A DNA stretch of 64,000 nucleotides, from the NCBI RefSeq assembly GCF_040954645.1, contig NC_092806.1, positions 135,670,976 to 135,734,975 on the forward strand, in the 5' to 3' direction. The position numbers and the translations under genes were made by a program. Below the pieces are notes generated by a model. That model was not told the origin of the DNA, made no database searches, and saw only the letters and a program-made list of their open reading frames with translations. Shown here piece after piece: positions 11,270 to 22,265 of this stretch. The first letter of the stretch is position 1. Each line of letters starts with the position of its first letter. The stretch comes from Diabrotica undecimpunctata (lineage: Eukaryota; Arthropoda; Insecta; Coleoptera; Chrysomelidae).

Positions 11270-13118
11270 GATTTTTTAATCCATAATTAATTTGTTGTTC
11301 GTTTGACTCTACTCCTCTACAATTTCAAGTAGCTATCTTTAAATATTTCATGTATTACTGTTCGTTTATTATTGACTTGCCTGGTTCTTCCTAATTTTGA
11401 TCAGTCTGACCTTTTAGTTTGATGTTTCTGAATATTTTTGAATTCTCAAGTCGAAATTACCAATCTGTACCTAGAAGTAAATTAAATAGGTATAAAAAAG
11501 AAATAAAAATATTAATGGAGTTTATCAAATTGTTCAAAAAAGCTAGTTTGTAAAGGTCGAGATTTTTTTTCTATATTTTCGCTTTATTCTTATAACTAAG
11601 CAAGCTATATATTTTGATTAACGAATTTAATGCCACTGCAACATAGCACTACCTTATTTAGAGGATATTAAACTTAAAAAGTTAATAGGAACAATATAAG
11701 AACTTTAACTAAAGTTCTTATTCGTAATTAAAAAGCCGTACAGTCATTCCTTTTGTTACTATTTTTCACTATGCGATCAATTTTACTGTGTGTACCTCAT
11801 AAATATATTAATGAGATATATCTACATATACATAACATTTATTACGTAATTAAACAAGATCGAACATAGTAATTGACTTTCTGATCTACTTTCTTTGTAT
11901 TACTAAACCAGATTTTTATTTGATCTTTTAACGATGATCTAACTTAAATAGGAATTCTATTTGTATGGGTGTTGTTTCTTATATGGTAAACGGTATCCGG
12001 CCTAGACTGAAAGATATACATCACAAACTGTAAAGCAATTTATACGGGATCATTGGACTTTCATTTTTGCATCGAGCATGATTTTGTTATGTATTCTCTT
12101 TTATGTCCCGTAGTTAATTTACTATTATCTTATATTTTGTTTTATAAAGAGTGAGCCACCGAAAACTTTCCACAAAGGTCTTTGTTCCAGAAATGAACAT
12201 ATTGTTTTAAAATATAAAATAAAAATGTAATTCTTTAGACTTTTCTTAGTGTAGAATCATTGGAATTGTCACTTCATCAAGTTTGTTCGCGACCCCGACT
12301 GACTGGCGTCTCACCCTCTTAAATAGTTTTCACACCTAAATAAAAGATGAATAATCTTCACTTTTACGCATCAAGTAGTGATTTATCAGTTCAGTTTAAG
12401 CTCACACATCGCCCTTGAGGCATCGAATTTAAAATCTCTCAATTCACATATTAAATAGTTCTCTCCGCCGAAAACGGGCATTTTCTCATACCGGTTTTCT
12501 TTTACGTGTTATAAAGAAAGAATTTTTGATATTGTATAGTAAGCTACGGCCGTGTTGGGCCTCTCTACTCTAAAAAAATTTAATTGTAAATCGATAAACT
12601 CAAAAGTGATTTTATTTCTCTGGAGCTATATTTGCTCATATTAAGAATCCTTATCCTTCAACGGTCACTGAAGAACCAAACCTATGGAGATACATCCATT
12701 CACAAGTCCCTTGAAGTAAGGCTTGGAATCCAAAGATTTCCAATCCTCTTATGTAGGTAGCCAGTTACATGGCTCCCTCAGTCTTGTTATTTTGTATACA
12801 AACAAAAAAGAAGGAAAAAAAAGGTGAAACAGTAGGCGCTACTATAGACTAGCGCAGATCTTCATATTATGTATATATTTTTAAAATTTAAATAATCTAT
12901 TTAAAATTTAATAAATTAATTTTATTATTTATTTATTTTTTATACTTTAAACAAATTCAATAAATTATTGTTTGCTTCTAACGCCACCTGTTGACGTATT
13001 AGCAAAGCAAACGTTGATTACTTAAGACAAACCTGTCAAATTTAGACCAAATAGTAATGATAAAATATAAATAAATATCATTTGATAGTAAATTTAATTA
13101 TCATGTAAACTAAATAAT
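11270..13118. other. noncoding AT-rich region
   Basis: No coding frame or transposon protein was recognised. The block 12150-12800 is less AT-rich and has no ORF; it may be an old repeat, but nothing in it is identifiable by eye. Confidence 0.45.
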
Positions 13119-13152
13119 GGGGCTGAGAGGAAAAGTGGTACAAGTGACATTT
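13119..13152 (+). repeat. left terminal inverted repeat of the DUF7869/Sola-like transposon
   Basis: Thirty-four bases starting GGGGCTGAGAGG are the exact reverse complement of 15949-15982. The internal part contains GTGGTACAAGTGAC, echoed by subterminal copies. Confidence 0.95.
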
Positions 13153-13420
13153 TGTATAAAAGTGAGATATGTGCATGAGTGGCTAGAGGATGTTGAGATT
13201 TATTAATATAAAAATGGTACAAGTACAAAACACACTACAGTACGGACATCTGTATGTGAGAAGTAAAAGCTCTCACCAATTTCTGGTAATGGTTTTCTGT
13301 ATAAGTGGTCCAAGGTTACATGTCCCACTTTTGTTCTAAACCTTATGTAGTTGTTTGTGACAGCCACGTTTTAAAAGTGTGCAGGAATATTAATACAATT
13401 TGTGAAATAGTCTTAAAATA

Positions 13421-15550
13421 ATGCAAGGTAAGTCTTCAATGCGTTTTATATTTTTTCAATTGTTATTTTATAGGGTTATTTTATTTATCTATGTCTTCAA
13501 AAAGTAGTAGTTGAAAGAAACTTATAGCATAACCTTAAAATGTTTCTTTTTTGTTTCAGAATCTGACAGTTATTCGGAATATGACGATTCAGAAGAGGAC
13601 AGAAACTATAGTCCAATAGAAGAAAGTAGTAGCGATAGTAATCATGATCTACAAAACATTGCAGATGTTCATTTAAACAAGTCATTAAAGAAAAAGGGCA
13701 AAAAACGTTTGAGATATAGCGATTTAGATAAGAGGCAAGTAAGAAAACGAAAAAGAAATGCAGGTGAGGAATACGTAGGCTATAAAAACAAGTTAGTAAA
13801 AGCAAGAAGTTTGCAAAATTATATACATACTTGCAGATTTCAGTGTCAAAAATTCACCGATGAAGAAAGACAGGAAATATTTAACCAATTCTGGGGTCTA
13901 GGAAATTGGAATCTGCAGAATGCATTCATTACGTCTTGTACAGAGATCGCTTTGCCCAAACGACGACGTACAGAAGCTGTTACTAATAAAGGAAAGAGCG
14001 TTACTATCAAACTAAAAAATATGAGAGTTTGCAAAATGTTTTTCTTAAAAACTTTGGATATCAGCAATGGACGTTATTCGAGAATTTTAAATGGGATATA
14101 TGACGTTGGAATCACCGCTGTTGATAAAAGAGGAAGAGCTCCATGTCCTAATAAACTATCACAGGATGTAATTGATAAGGTAAAACGACATATTGATATG
14201 TTTCCAAAATATACCAGCCATTACACCAGACATTACAATTCCCGTAGACGGTACCTTCCTTCATTTTTGACCATAAGAAAAATGTATAAGTGTTACCTAG
14301 AGCATTGTCAAGAAAATAACGAAGCTCCTGTCAAGGAATGGTTCTACAGGAGAGTGTTTAATACCGAATTTAATCTAAGTTTTCATCATCCCTTGTCCGA
14401 TACTTGTAATAAGTGCGATAAGTTCGAAACATCAATAAAATCGTGCACAAGTGAGTCAGATAAAAAGAAAATAATGTGCGAGAGAGAGCTTCATCACCGA
14501 AAAGCCGAATCGGGAATACAAGCCAAAAAAGAGGCAAAAATAGTGGCTTAAAAAACTTCAAGGAATGAAGAAGTGGTATCAGTTTGTTTCGATCTACAAA
14601 AAACTTTACCTACACCAGCACTTACAACCAACAAAGTGTTTTATATGCGAGTATTATGGACATATAATTTTGGAGTCCATAATTTGGGCAAGAAATGTGC
14701 TTCAATGTATATGTGGGATGAATCGGTAGCATCCAGAGGCTCTATGGAAGTTTCTTCATGTCTTTGGAAATTTATTGCTGGTCTTAATCAAAATACACGA
14801 CATCTTATTGCATTTAGTGATTCTTGTTCGGGACAAAATAAGAATAAAAATATTGTGAAATTTTTTATGTATGTGGTTAAAGAAACTCAGCTAGAAATAA
14901 TAGACCACAAATTCCTTGAACCGGGACATACCTTTATGGAATGCGATGAAGATTTGGGAGTCATTGAAAAGTACAAAAAGCAAGTACCTTATATTTTTGT
15001 ACCCAGTGAGTGGATGAATGCTGTGAGAAACAGTTCTAAGAAGTTTAAATGTGAAGAAATGAAGATGGAGCACTTCATTTCACTCGAAAACTTCAACGAG
15101 TACGTGCAGGAAAATATTAAAAAGGATGATGAGAATAAACAGATAAAATGGAGAGAAATAAAATGGATTCGGTTTGAGACGAAAGACCCATTTACTATGA
15201 AATTCAAGTACACTCTCAATGAAGAGACTGAATTTATAACTGTTAACTGTATGAAGAAGATGCGTGGAAGACCACCTCAGAATATTAGTCTTAGCCAACT
15301 GAATAGTTCACCCATGAGTCTGAAGTATGAAAAATGGAAGAATTTACAAGACCTACTATGCTTTGTGCCACCAATTTACCATCAATTTTACAATCAGCTC
15401 AATCACACTGCGAAGAAGGGAAAACAAGGTCAGAAAAAGAAGCCAATGCAACCTGAAGAAAGAAAAGAGAAGGACAATGAAGATGACGATGAGGTAGACG
15501 ACAATGATAAAATACTTTTGAGCGACTATGATGATGAGGAAGATATTTAG
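13421..15550 (+). pseudogene. DUF7869-type transposase, two exons, one in-frame stop
   Basis: Exon 1 is only seven bases (ATGCAAG, 13421-13427). The intron 13428-13559 has GTAAGT at the donor and TTTTTTGTTTCAG at the acceptor and restores the frame MQESDSYSEYDDSEED. Exon 2 runs to a TAG at 15548-15550. In order come an acidic, serine-rich N-terminus, a basic stretch KKKGKKRLRYSD, a conserved region with FNQFWGLGNWNLQNAFI and DKRGRAPCPNKLS, a zinc-type motif DTCNKCDKFE, and then an RNase H-like domain. The probable acidic triad is D in VCFDLQKTLP, D in SDSCSGQNKN, and D/E in GHTFMECDEDLGVIEK. The tail is very acidic. A single TAA at 14549-14551 interrupts it; the next codons continue in the same frame. 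Readthrough or another allele could restore it, but as read it is a pseudogene. Confidence 0.82.
13428..13559 (+). other. spliceosomal intron in the transposase gene
   Basis: The donor is G|GTAAGT and the acceptor is a T-rich tract ending CAG. Removing the 132 bases joins a seven-base first exon to the acidic N-terminus in frame. Confidence 0.7.
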
Positions 15551-15948
15551 CTCAGTTGGTAGCACGTCTATATAATATCATTTCGTTATTATTTTTATGC
15601 ATTTTTTGTTCCTGTATTTTTGTGCAATATACATTTTGTTTTCGTATCTAATGTAGCTTCTTAAATAAATGTTCAAAAAATTACGTGTATTTCTTTTATA
15701 AAAGATATTATTTATTTATTTACTCATGGTAATATTTACTTGTACCATTTTTACTCTAAACAACAAAAATGGTACATGTATATTTTGTAAAAAATGTTTC
15801 AAAAAAACTAAATGTATATGATTGTAAAAACTGCACATGAAAACATTAAGAACTTACTAATAATAATATCTTGATTAGATTTTAAAATTTTGTTTGGTCT
15901 TTTTGTGCCACTACTTAAACTTTAAATCTCATTTTCTCAAAACTATCT

Positions 15949-15982
15949 AAATGTCACTTGTACCACTTTTCCTCTCAGCCCC
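15949..15982 (-). repeat. right terminal inverted repeat of the DUF7869/Sola-like transposon
   Basis: It is the exact complement of the left repeat at 13119-13152, with no mismatch in 34 positions. Confidence 0.95.
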
Positions 15983-16900
15983 TCTTTGTGGTTATATGAA
16001 ATTAATTTAAAACGAGAATTATTATAAAAATTTAAACAGATGATTGAATGTTATTAATTATTACATGACATATAATTATTAAATTTTGATAATCGTTACG
16101 AATCGAATCTTTTAGTGACAGATATTCTTTTAATTTTTAACTACTCATTTAATTTCTATACTTTCATGCAGTTTTTAATTTAAACCTGCTTGGAGTAAAT
16201 ATATGATGACTAGAAACAAATTTATCAAGAGTAGTGAATCGATGTCAACAAGTGCTATTCCCAGACGCTACCCGTGACGACGCTATCTTGTGGCGCTAGT
16301 TTCGTGACGCTCACTTCAGAATTTTACTCTAGAGAAAAAAAAAAGGTAAAAAGTAATACAACGTCAGTATAGAAGCTTAGCATAAAAAACACTCGAATTG
16401 CATCATTAAAATCCTAAACAGAGAATGGTATCTTGTGATATATTATTTTAAAGGCTATTTAGTTATCGTTTCAACAATTTCTCGTAATTTTTTTAAATAG
16501 CAAGTTCTCGCAAAACTCAGTTCTTAATACAGAAGACAAAAACTCAACATTTTACCAGAAAACTTCGAAGAATAGTTGGAACATTACTTTAAATGTAAAT
16601 TATGAATGTTGTTTTGAAAAAAACTTTTTTAAAAGACACAAACACTCAAAATAAACTTTTATTTAAACTAGCAAAGATTTTAGTTACAATTCACAATATA
16701 TTATTCAGACTTTAAATACAAATATATAAGATTAATATCACACTAATGTCAGACTGAGAAAAGGTAGTTTTACAATGCTTTATTTATAATAAATACACTT
16801 GCTGAATTTGCTATTCTAGTACGTCGCAATTGATGTTGCAAGGTTCCAGAATGTTCGGTGCCGATAGGCAGTAGCTTCTTATTGAATTCGCATGATCGAA
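15983..16900. other. noncoding region
   Basis: No coding frame is recognised. The text is AT-rich apart from a slightly GC-richer block at 16250-16320. Confidence 0.45.
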
Positions 16901-16934
16901 TATACTGGATTCTAGCGGTCATTGTACTATAACT
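16901..16934 (+). repeat. 34-bp direct repeat, left copy
   Basis: The sequence beginning TATACTGGATTCTAGCGGTC is identical to 18774-18807. The pair brackets the LINE tail and gypsy remnant. Confidence 0.92.
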
Positions 16935-17179
16935 ACTCAATCCTCTGAAGAAATTTTGTGAGGGACGAACAAAAATTTTGCATTGGCTACTTTTGGGGTT
17001 TCGTTGCTAGAATTTTGTACCTGTAACATATATAAGCCAGACAATTATAATAAAGATGTATACAGGAGTTGTCCAAACATGGTTATGTCTATGGTTTTAC
17101 GATTTTGGGTTAATTGTCTCAAGATGTTCTTCTTCACTAGAGGGTTTATGAAGTTGACACATCGCAAGAATGACAGAAA

Positions 17180-17345
17180 ATAGAATAGTATGAATAGCAA
17201 GAGACAAATCGCCAAATGGAAGAAGGTCATTGGGACGACCGATGATGAAAAGATGAAAAGATGGTCAGGCAACGTCAATTGAGGCTAAAAACCGAAGTAA
17301 AACAGGCGTTTTGCCTATTTATAAAGTAGGAAGAAGAAGAAGATT
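17180..17345 (+). pseudogene. LINE 3' tail fragment
   Basis: Short text such as QIAKWKKVIGTTDDEKMKRW and RWSGNVN, followed by a GAAGAAGAAGAAG-rich end, matches the last part of RTE-type ORF2 (the GRPxxRWxDDIK region). It is heavily decayed, so this is a weak call. Confidence 0.45.
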
Positions 17346-17383
17346 AATATGTCAATAGGTCTTAATTTCGTTGCTAAATATAT

Positions 17384-18740
17384 TTAATTATTGTACCCAA
17401 TTACAGCGTATAGAATTTGTCCTTTTATCGATAACTTTGCTTTGGTGTTTCTTAGGATTCGAAGATGTTCGATTAGTGTAGAGTGAAACCTCTCAATCAT
17501 CCCGTTAGGTTGCGGATTCTCTGGCGTTGTATAGCGGAGTGAGATTTTATGTGAGTCGGTAAATTCTTGTATTACTCTATTTTTGAATTCTGTACCATTA
17601 TTGGCTACTATCATTGTTGGGAGTCCATGGTGTGTTACAAAATTAATAGAGCGTTAAGTACATTGATGGCATTTCCCCCATCTAATGGGTAGGCAGGCTT
17701 GTCCGTCGTAAATAAACTTCGAAAGCGCGTCTACTATGGTTAGAAAATTCTGTCCGTTGGCCTGAAATAAATCGATGTGAACTATTTCTAGTGATTTAGT
17801 AGGAGTTGGTGTAACCATAAATTTTGGCTTGGGAAGAAGTCTGTTATATTTATTTTATTGATATATATCGCAGAAGTTTATGACATATTCTATGTATTTC
17901 TTCATATAAGGCCAATAATACCAATGTTTAATTTGGCTTTTTGTCTCAACTATTCCTCTGTGGTTAGTTTTTCCTTCATGATAGTTTTTTAAAAGTTCCT
18001 TTTGTTTTTCTTAGGAATTAACATCTTCTAATAAAAGATTACATTTTGCCAAGTCGTATGCGTTGTTTTTAAACGTTCTCTGACAATTTCCCAAATTTCT
18101 GCAAATACTTCTTCCTCCCCAAATAAAATTGCATACTTCTTTTTCGGGTTAAGATGCTCCTTGAAAAATTTTATAGTATGGACTTGTAACTGGTTTTACG
18201 ATAGCTGAATATGATAATGGTTTTTATTAGGAAAAGGTTGGGCAATTCCTGGAGGTCGTGGGCTGTAGTGGACGGTTTTGATAATAATTTAGTTATTGTA
18301 AAAGTTAAGTGGCTTTTCTGAAATAGGTATGCCAAGAATTGGATTTTCTGCTGCTGTATACCTTGTTTCATTTCCGTCTTCGTCTATGTTTTGGTCTTCT
18401 TTTTCAGTCATATCGTCTGAAATATTTTCTGGGATTAATTGATTTGCTTTTTCCATTACAATCTCGTTGATTATTTGATCTTCATCTGAATTATTATATC
18501 TTGACCGTCCATCATCTTCCATGTTGGCTAAATCATCAAAAACTTTCTTTTTTGTGTATTTCAATTCAAAACACTGCATCTGCGTTGGTGTTGACTTTGT
18601 CGTTTTTGTAAATTACCTCGTAGTCAAATTCTTCTACTTTTAGTCTCCGTACTAATTTGGAATTCGGTTCCTTTAAGGAAAATAGGTAGGTATTGCAAGG
18701 GTCGGTGATCTGAAAGTATTTTAAATTTCTTTCCAAATAA
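17384..18740 (-). pseudogene. Ty3/gypsy pol remnant: RNase H end, zinc finger and integrase core
   Basis: On the minus strand the 18740-18580 part gives the end of RNase H (EEFDYEVIYKNDKVNTNADA). After an acidic linker (18579-18289) comes the integrase H2C2 region (NYHEGKTNHRGIVETKSQIK, then WYYWPYMKKYIEYVINFCD). It continues into the catalytic core with SLEIVHIDLFQANG, NNGTEFKN and PQPNGMIERFHSTLIEH, which hold the D, D and E of the integrase. The second zinc-binding cysteine is replaced by tyrosine (CDIY), a stop follows it, and several frameshifts separate the blocks. Protease, most of the reverse transcriptase and the LTRs are not seen. This is an old truncated copy. Confidence 0.82.
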
Positions 18741-18773
18741 GTAGGGTGGGAAATACTTAGTTGCCCACACTAT

Positions 18774-18807
18774 TATACTGGATTCTAGCGGTCATTGTAC
18801 TATAACT
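18774..18807 (+). repeat. 34-bp direct repeat, right copy
   Basis: It is identical to 16901-16934 and lies directly beyond the gypsy remnant. Confidence 0.92.
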
Positions 18808-20198
18808 TGTATCTCGATTTGTTTAAAAATGCATTAGTGTCACTTAGACAGCCACAGATTTGTGTTTATTATGAAATCACTTAAAGACAAACATTTCTTC
18901 AAAATAACGCGGATAATTAAGTGAGACATGCATCATATACGTCTGTAGGAATTACTTCCAAAATACTCTACAATGTTAGACAACACTTTAAGCAATGTCT
19001 CTATTAATACGTAGAGGTAGGTGGGGAAATTTCGAAAATCTAATCAAATGAATGGCCAACTAGGTCACAGTCAAGGCCATAAACAAAACACATTTATTTA
19101 AAACAAATCCTTATATTATTATCCTAAAAGATATATTAATAATAAAAAACCATATCTATATATGAATAACTAATATTAATAATAAGTAAAATTAAAGCAA
19201 ACGTGAAGCAAAGTTAAAATTTTGACCAAGATTATGAGTAACAATGAGGCTCTATATGTTAAAAACAACATTTGGTTCCTTATTATTACTTAATATAATA
19301 TTATTTCATGTTATTATATAACTTGTAGGGCCTTATTATTATTACTTAAGTTCACTCAAAACTTATCATCCTATAACTATATCAAAATTACTCATTATTT
19401 TAATTAAATAGAACTATGTAACATTCTTTAATTATGTTGGTTCTATCATATTTCATAGTATCACAATAGGTCACATAATACCATTTTCCTATAACTGCAA
19501 CCTCAAACACTACAGTACACAACTCTAATCATAGCCCGACCTTTAATAAATAATAATTTTTCTCAAATTCGTCTACAACAAAATCATAATTTACATTCAC
19601 ACCAAGTAATACAACTGTTCGGCAATATTTGTCTTAACTCAGATATTAATTCATATAACTCCACCAGCAATATATCACACCATTTATTCTGTTCGTTTTC
19701 TATATATATTAATACATTCTTACATACATCAATTAACATTTAAATCTGTAATAATAAAGAATCCAGCATCTTGAAAAACCTGTTGATGGTTGTTACTGTT
19801 ATAATTAATCAAATTTTAACATATTTAATTATTCATAATGTTGGTTATAGTCATATTTAGACACATACCTCTGGTTACATTGACTGCTTTGTTCAGACTT
19901 CCGTCCTAATATGTCATTTTAATCAGTTGCTATTAACAAGTCTTCACATACACTTCGTCTAAGGGCTATCAATCCTAGTTGAGTCCTAGGTTACCATGGT
20001 GTGGTATTTCACAAAGAGATATATTTGTTGAAATTCAAAAATAACATAAAATAATATTCAAACATAAAACATTGTTATTAAAACAAATAAACATTAAATT
20101 GAAATTATCATCTACAAAATACACCTGTATAAGTATCCTTGTAACAAAAAAATAAACTCTTTTGGTAATATAAGTCTTAGTTATTCTTAGCCAGGTCT
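18808..20198. other. noncoding AT-rich region, includes left flank of third piggyBac
   Basis: No gene is seen. The left end of the piggyBac element at 20199 onward should fall here, but I found no TTAA followed by the expected terminus. Confidence 0.4.
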
Positions 20199-21999
20199 TT
20201 AGTTTCTTGGATCTTGATGTTCGCATTCACAGCATAGCTGGGCTCTATGTTCCATGCAATATGGTCTGCGACACTCAGAACACGCAAAACTGGTTTTTCT
20301 ATCTTTTCCTTTTGCACAAAAGCAGCATCTAACTTTTTTTGTTAAATGAACATCATGTTGTGGTGGGGGGACTTCAATTCCCAGAATTTCAGAAATTCTT
20401 TGCCGCAGTGTTTTTTGTAAAGTAGCCACGGTCAATCGTTCTTGTAACCATGGTTCAATTAGGCTCATTCCTAACTGCTTTAGAAAAGATTTTCGATTAT
20501 TGTTTCTACTTTCCTTCCAGTAGGGATTTGAGAGAGAAAACAAAACCATTGCATTTATTCCACTAGCATCAAGTATATTAAAAAAAACTCGTAGCGGAAA
20601 ACGTCTGGTCTTCCGTGAGGTAGTGTAAGAATGGCAGAGCTGATCAAATGTATCTGTTCCTCCCTTCGTTTCATTATACGAATGTATAATATTGGGCTTA
20701 CCCGTAATGGCATTAAGAGAGTCATCAGAATGCAATGTTGACAGCAAAAGAACAATTTTGTTTTGTTTAGGAGTACATGAAACAAGAGTTTTATTTCTAT
20801 CAAAAGCAAATAGCGATGTATCTACTTCTGTTTTTTTTTTGAGGAATGTAGCAGGTATTTCCCTCTTGTTTTTTCTCAAAGTACCTAGTAGAGTTAATTG
20901 ATACTGTTCTAACATTTGTTTAGCTAAGGGAATTGACGTAAACCAATTATCAACAGTGAGGTTTCGGTTAGTTCCATGTATTGGTTGTGAAAGTTTTCGA
21001 ACATAATAAGCCGGTACTGATTCATTGTTTTCTGTGGTTACTCTTCCAACGTATGGAATTGCATTGAGCATATAATATGTTTTTGAATCATTTAGTATCA
21101 ATATTTTCATTCCATACTTATCAGGCTTACTAGCCATGTAGATTCGAAATGGACATTTTCCTCTATATCCTACAAGCTGTTCATCTACAGTACAGTATTC
21201 GTATGGTGTATAGTACGATTTACAGTTATTCACAAAAATGTCGAATAATTTTCTTAAAGGTGCAAATTTATCCACTAATTTTCTTTCTGCTCTACTGTCT
21301 TTACTATCAAACCTTAGACATAAGGCTATAAATTGGAATCACTGCTGTGACATCGTCGCCCGAAATATTCCATTTCCAAATTTTACTGACCAAAGTTCAT
21401 CTAAGTTAGTTAGATACTCGTAATGCACCTGCTAAAAATAACAGCCCAATGAAAGCCTTCACTTCTGTTTTAGATGCTGGTCTTGTGTAACTCTGCTGTC
21501 TAATATCATTGCATTTACGAATGACTTCTTCATTTGACTGCAAAACAATAACATCTATCATTTGTTCGTTGAACAACAAATTCCAAGATTGTTCAGGAGA
21601 TTGAACTGTGCTCGCTCCTCCTTTGGGGACAGGTAAATGTATTACAATGTTTTCTCGTCTTGTACGACCCTGTCTTGCTGGTGCTTGTGTGCTCCACCGA
21701 TAACCATTTTTCCCCAGTAAACTAGGATAAACCCAGTAGAACTATTTCTAACTGGTTCATCCACTATTTCGTCTTCATTGTCGCTTTGTTCACTGTTGCT
21801 GTCTGACAGTTGCTCTTCAACGTAATCTTCATCAGACTCGTCCCCTCCAAACATATCGTCTACGATGTCGTTTTCACTCTCATTCTCCCATAAATTGTCT
21901 GCCTCCCTCTGCCTGTCTGCCTACCTCAGTTAAAGGACGACGATTTTCTCTGCAAGTTGATGCCTTTACTCTACTATTTTCTCTACTAGTTGACGCCAT
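20199..21999 (-). pseudogene. piggyBac transposase (PGBD type), nearly complete
   Basis: The ATG at 21999 gives MASTSRENSRVK, then, after a frame change, an acidic region GGDESDEDYVEEQLSDSNSE. The frame later reads ASKTEVKAFIGLLFLAGALR, shifts near 21420, and reaches a TGA at about 21341 where the parent codon was probably CGA (text MSQQ-stop-FQFIALCLRF). From 21290 to 20199 it is open for some 360 residues: YEYCTVDEQLVGYRGKCPFR, TVDNWFTSIPLAKQMLEQYQ and KGGTDTFDQLCHSYTTSRKT carry the three catalytic aspartates. The C-terminus is a RING-like cysteine cluster (VRCCFCAKG, CSECRRPYC, HRAQLCCECEH). It is one nonsense and at least two shifts away from an intact gene. Confidence 0.88.
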
Positions 22000-22265
22000 T
22001 ATACTAAAATAAATAAAAATAAGTTGAAACAAAATTATTTCCGTAAACATCACCATTGGGTTCGGGGTAACCATGCTTGTACTTCTGGAAATATCTTACC
22101 TCGTTGTTTCACTAAAATGCAGCGGATGACCCGTATTCTAACTCGGCTTACGACAGACTGAATTTACATAAAGTGACGACACACATAAACCACTCATGCG
22201 CATATCACATTGCAATGAATGACTCTCTGGGTTTCTGAGACCCAACAGTGCAGTTCCAGGGTTAA
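20199..22265 (-). mobile_element. piggyBac-like DNA transposon (third copy)
   Basis: Its right end is TTAA at 22262-22265 followed on the minus strand by CCCTGGAACTGCACTGTTGG and an inner palindromic stretch (GGGTCTCAGAAACCC), a typical piggyBac end. The transposase fills 21999-20199. The left terminus was not found, so the left boundary given here is only the stop codon of the gene. Confidence 0.78.

Larger units (their letters stand above)
13119..15982 (+). mobile_element. DUF7869/Sola-like DNA transposon, nearly intact
   Basis: The element is bounded by perfect 34-bp terminal inverted repeats, 13119-13152 (begins GGGGCTGAGAGGAAAAGTGG) and 15949-15982. A subterminal motif around GGTACAAGT recurs in both orientations near each end (in the TIRs, at 13216, 15738 and 15771). 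The 2.86-kb interior is one spliced transposase gene followed by an AATAAA-type signal near 15664. No target-site duplication is obvious (flanks ...TAAT and TCTT...). Perfect TIRs and an almost open reading frame point to a recent insertion. The superfamily assignment is from memory of similar proteins annotated DUF7869 and may differ. Confidence 0.85.

Noticed and set aside
13497..13805. Minus-strand 102-residue frame
   Set aside because: Antisense of the DUF7869-like transposase N-terminus, with composition set by the acidic coding strand.
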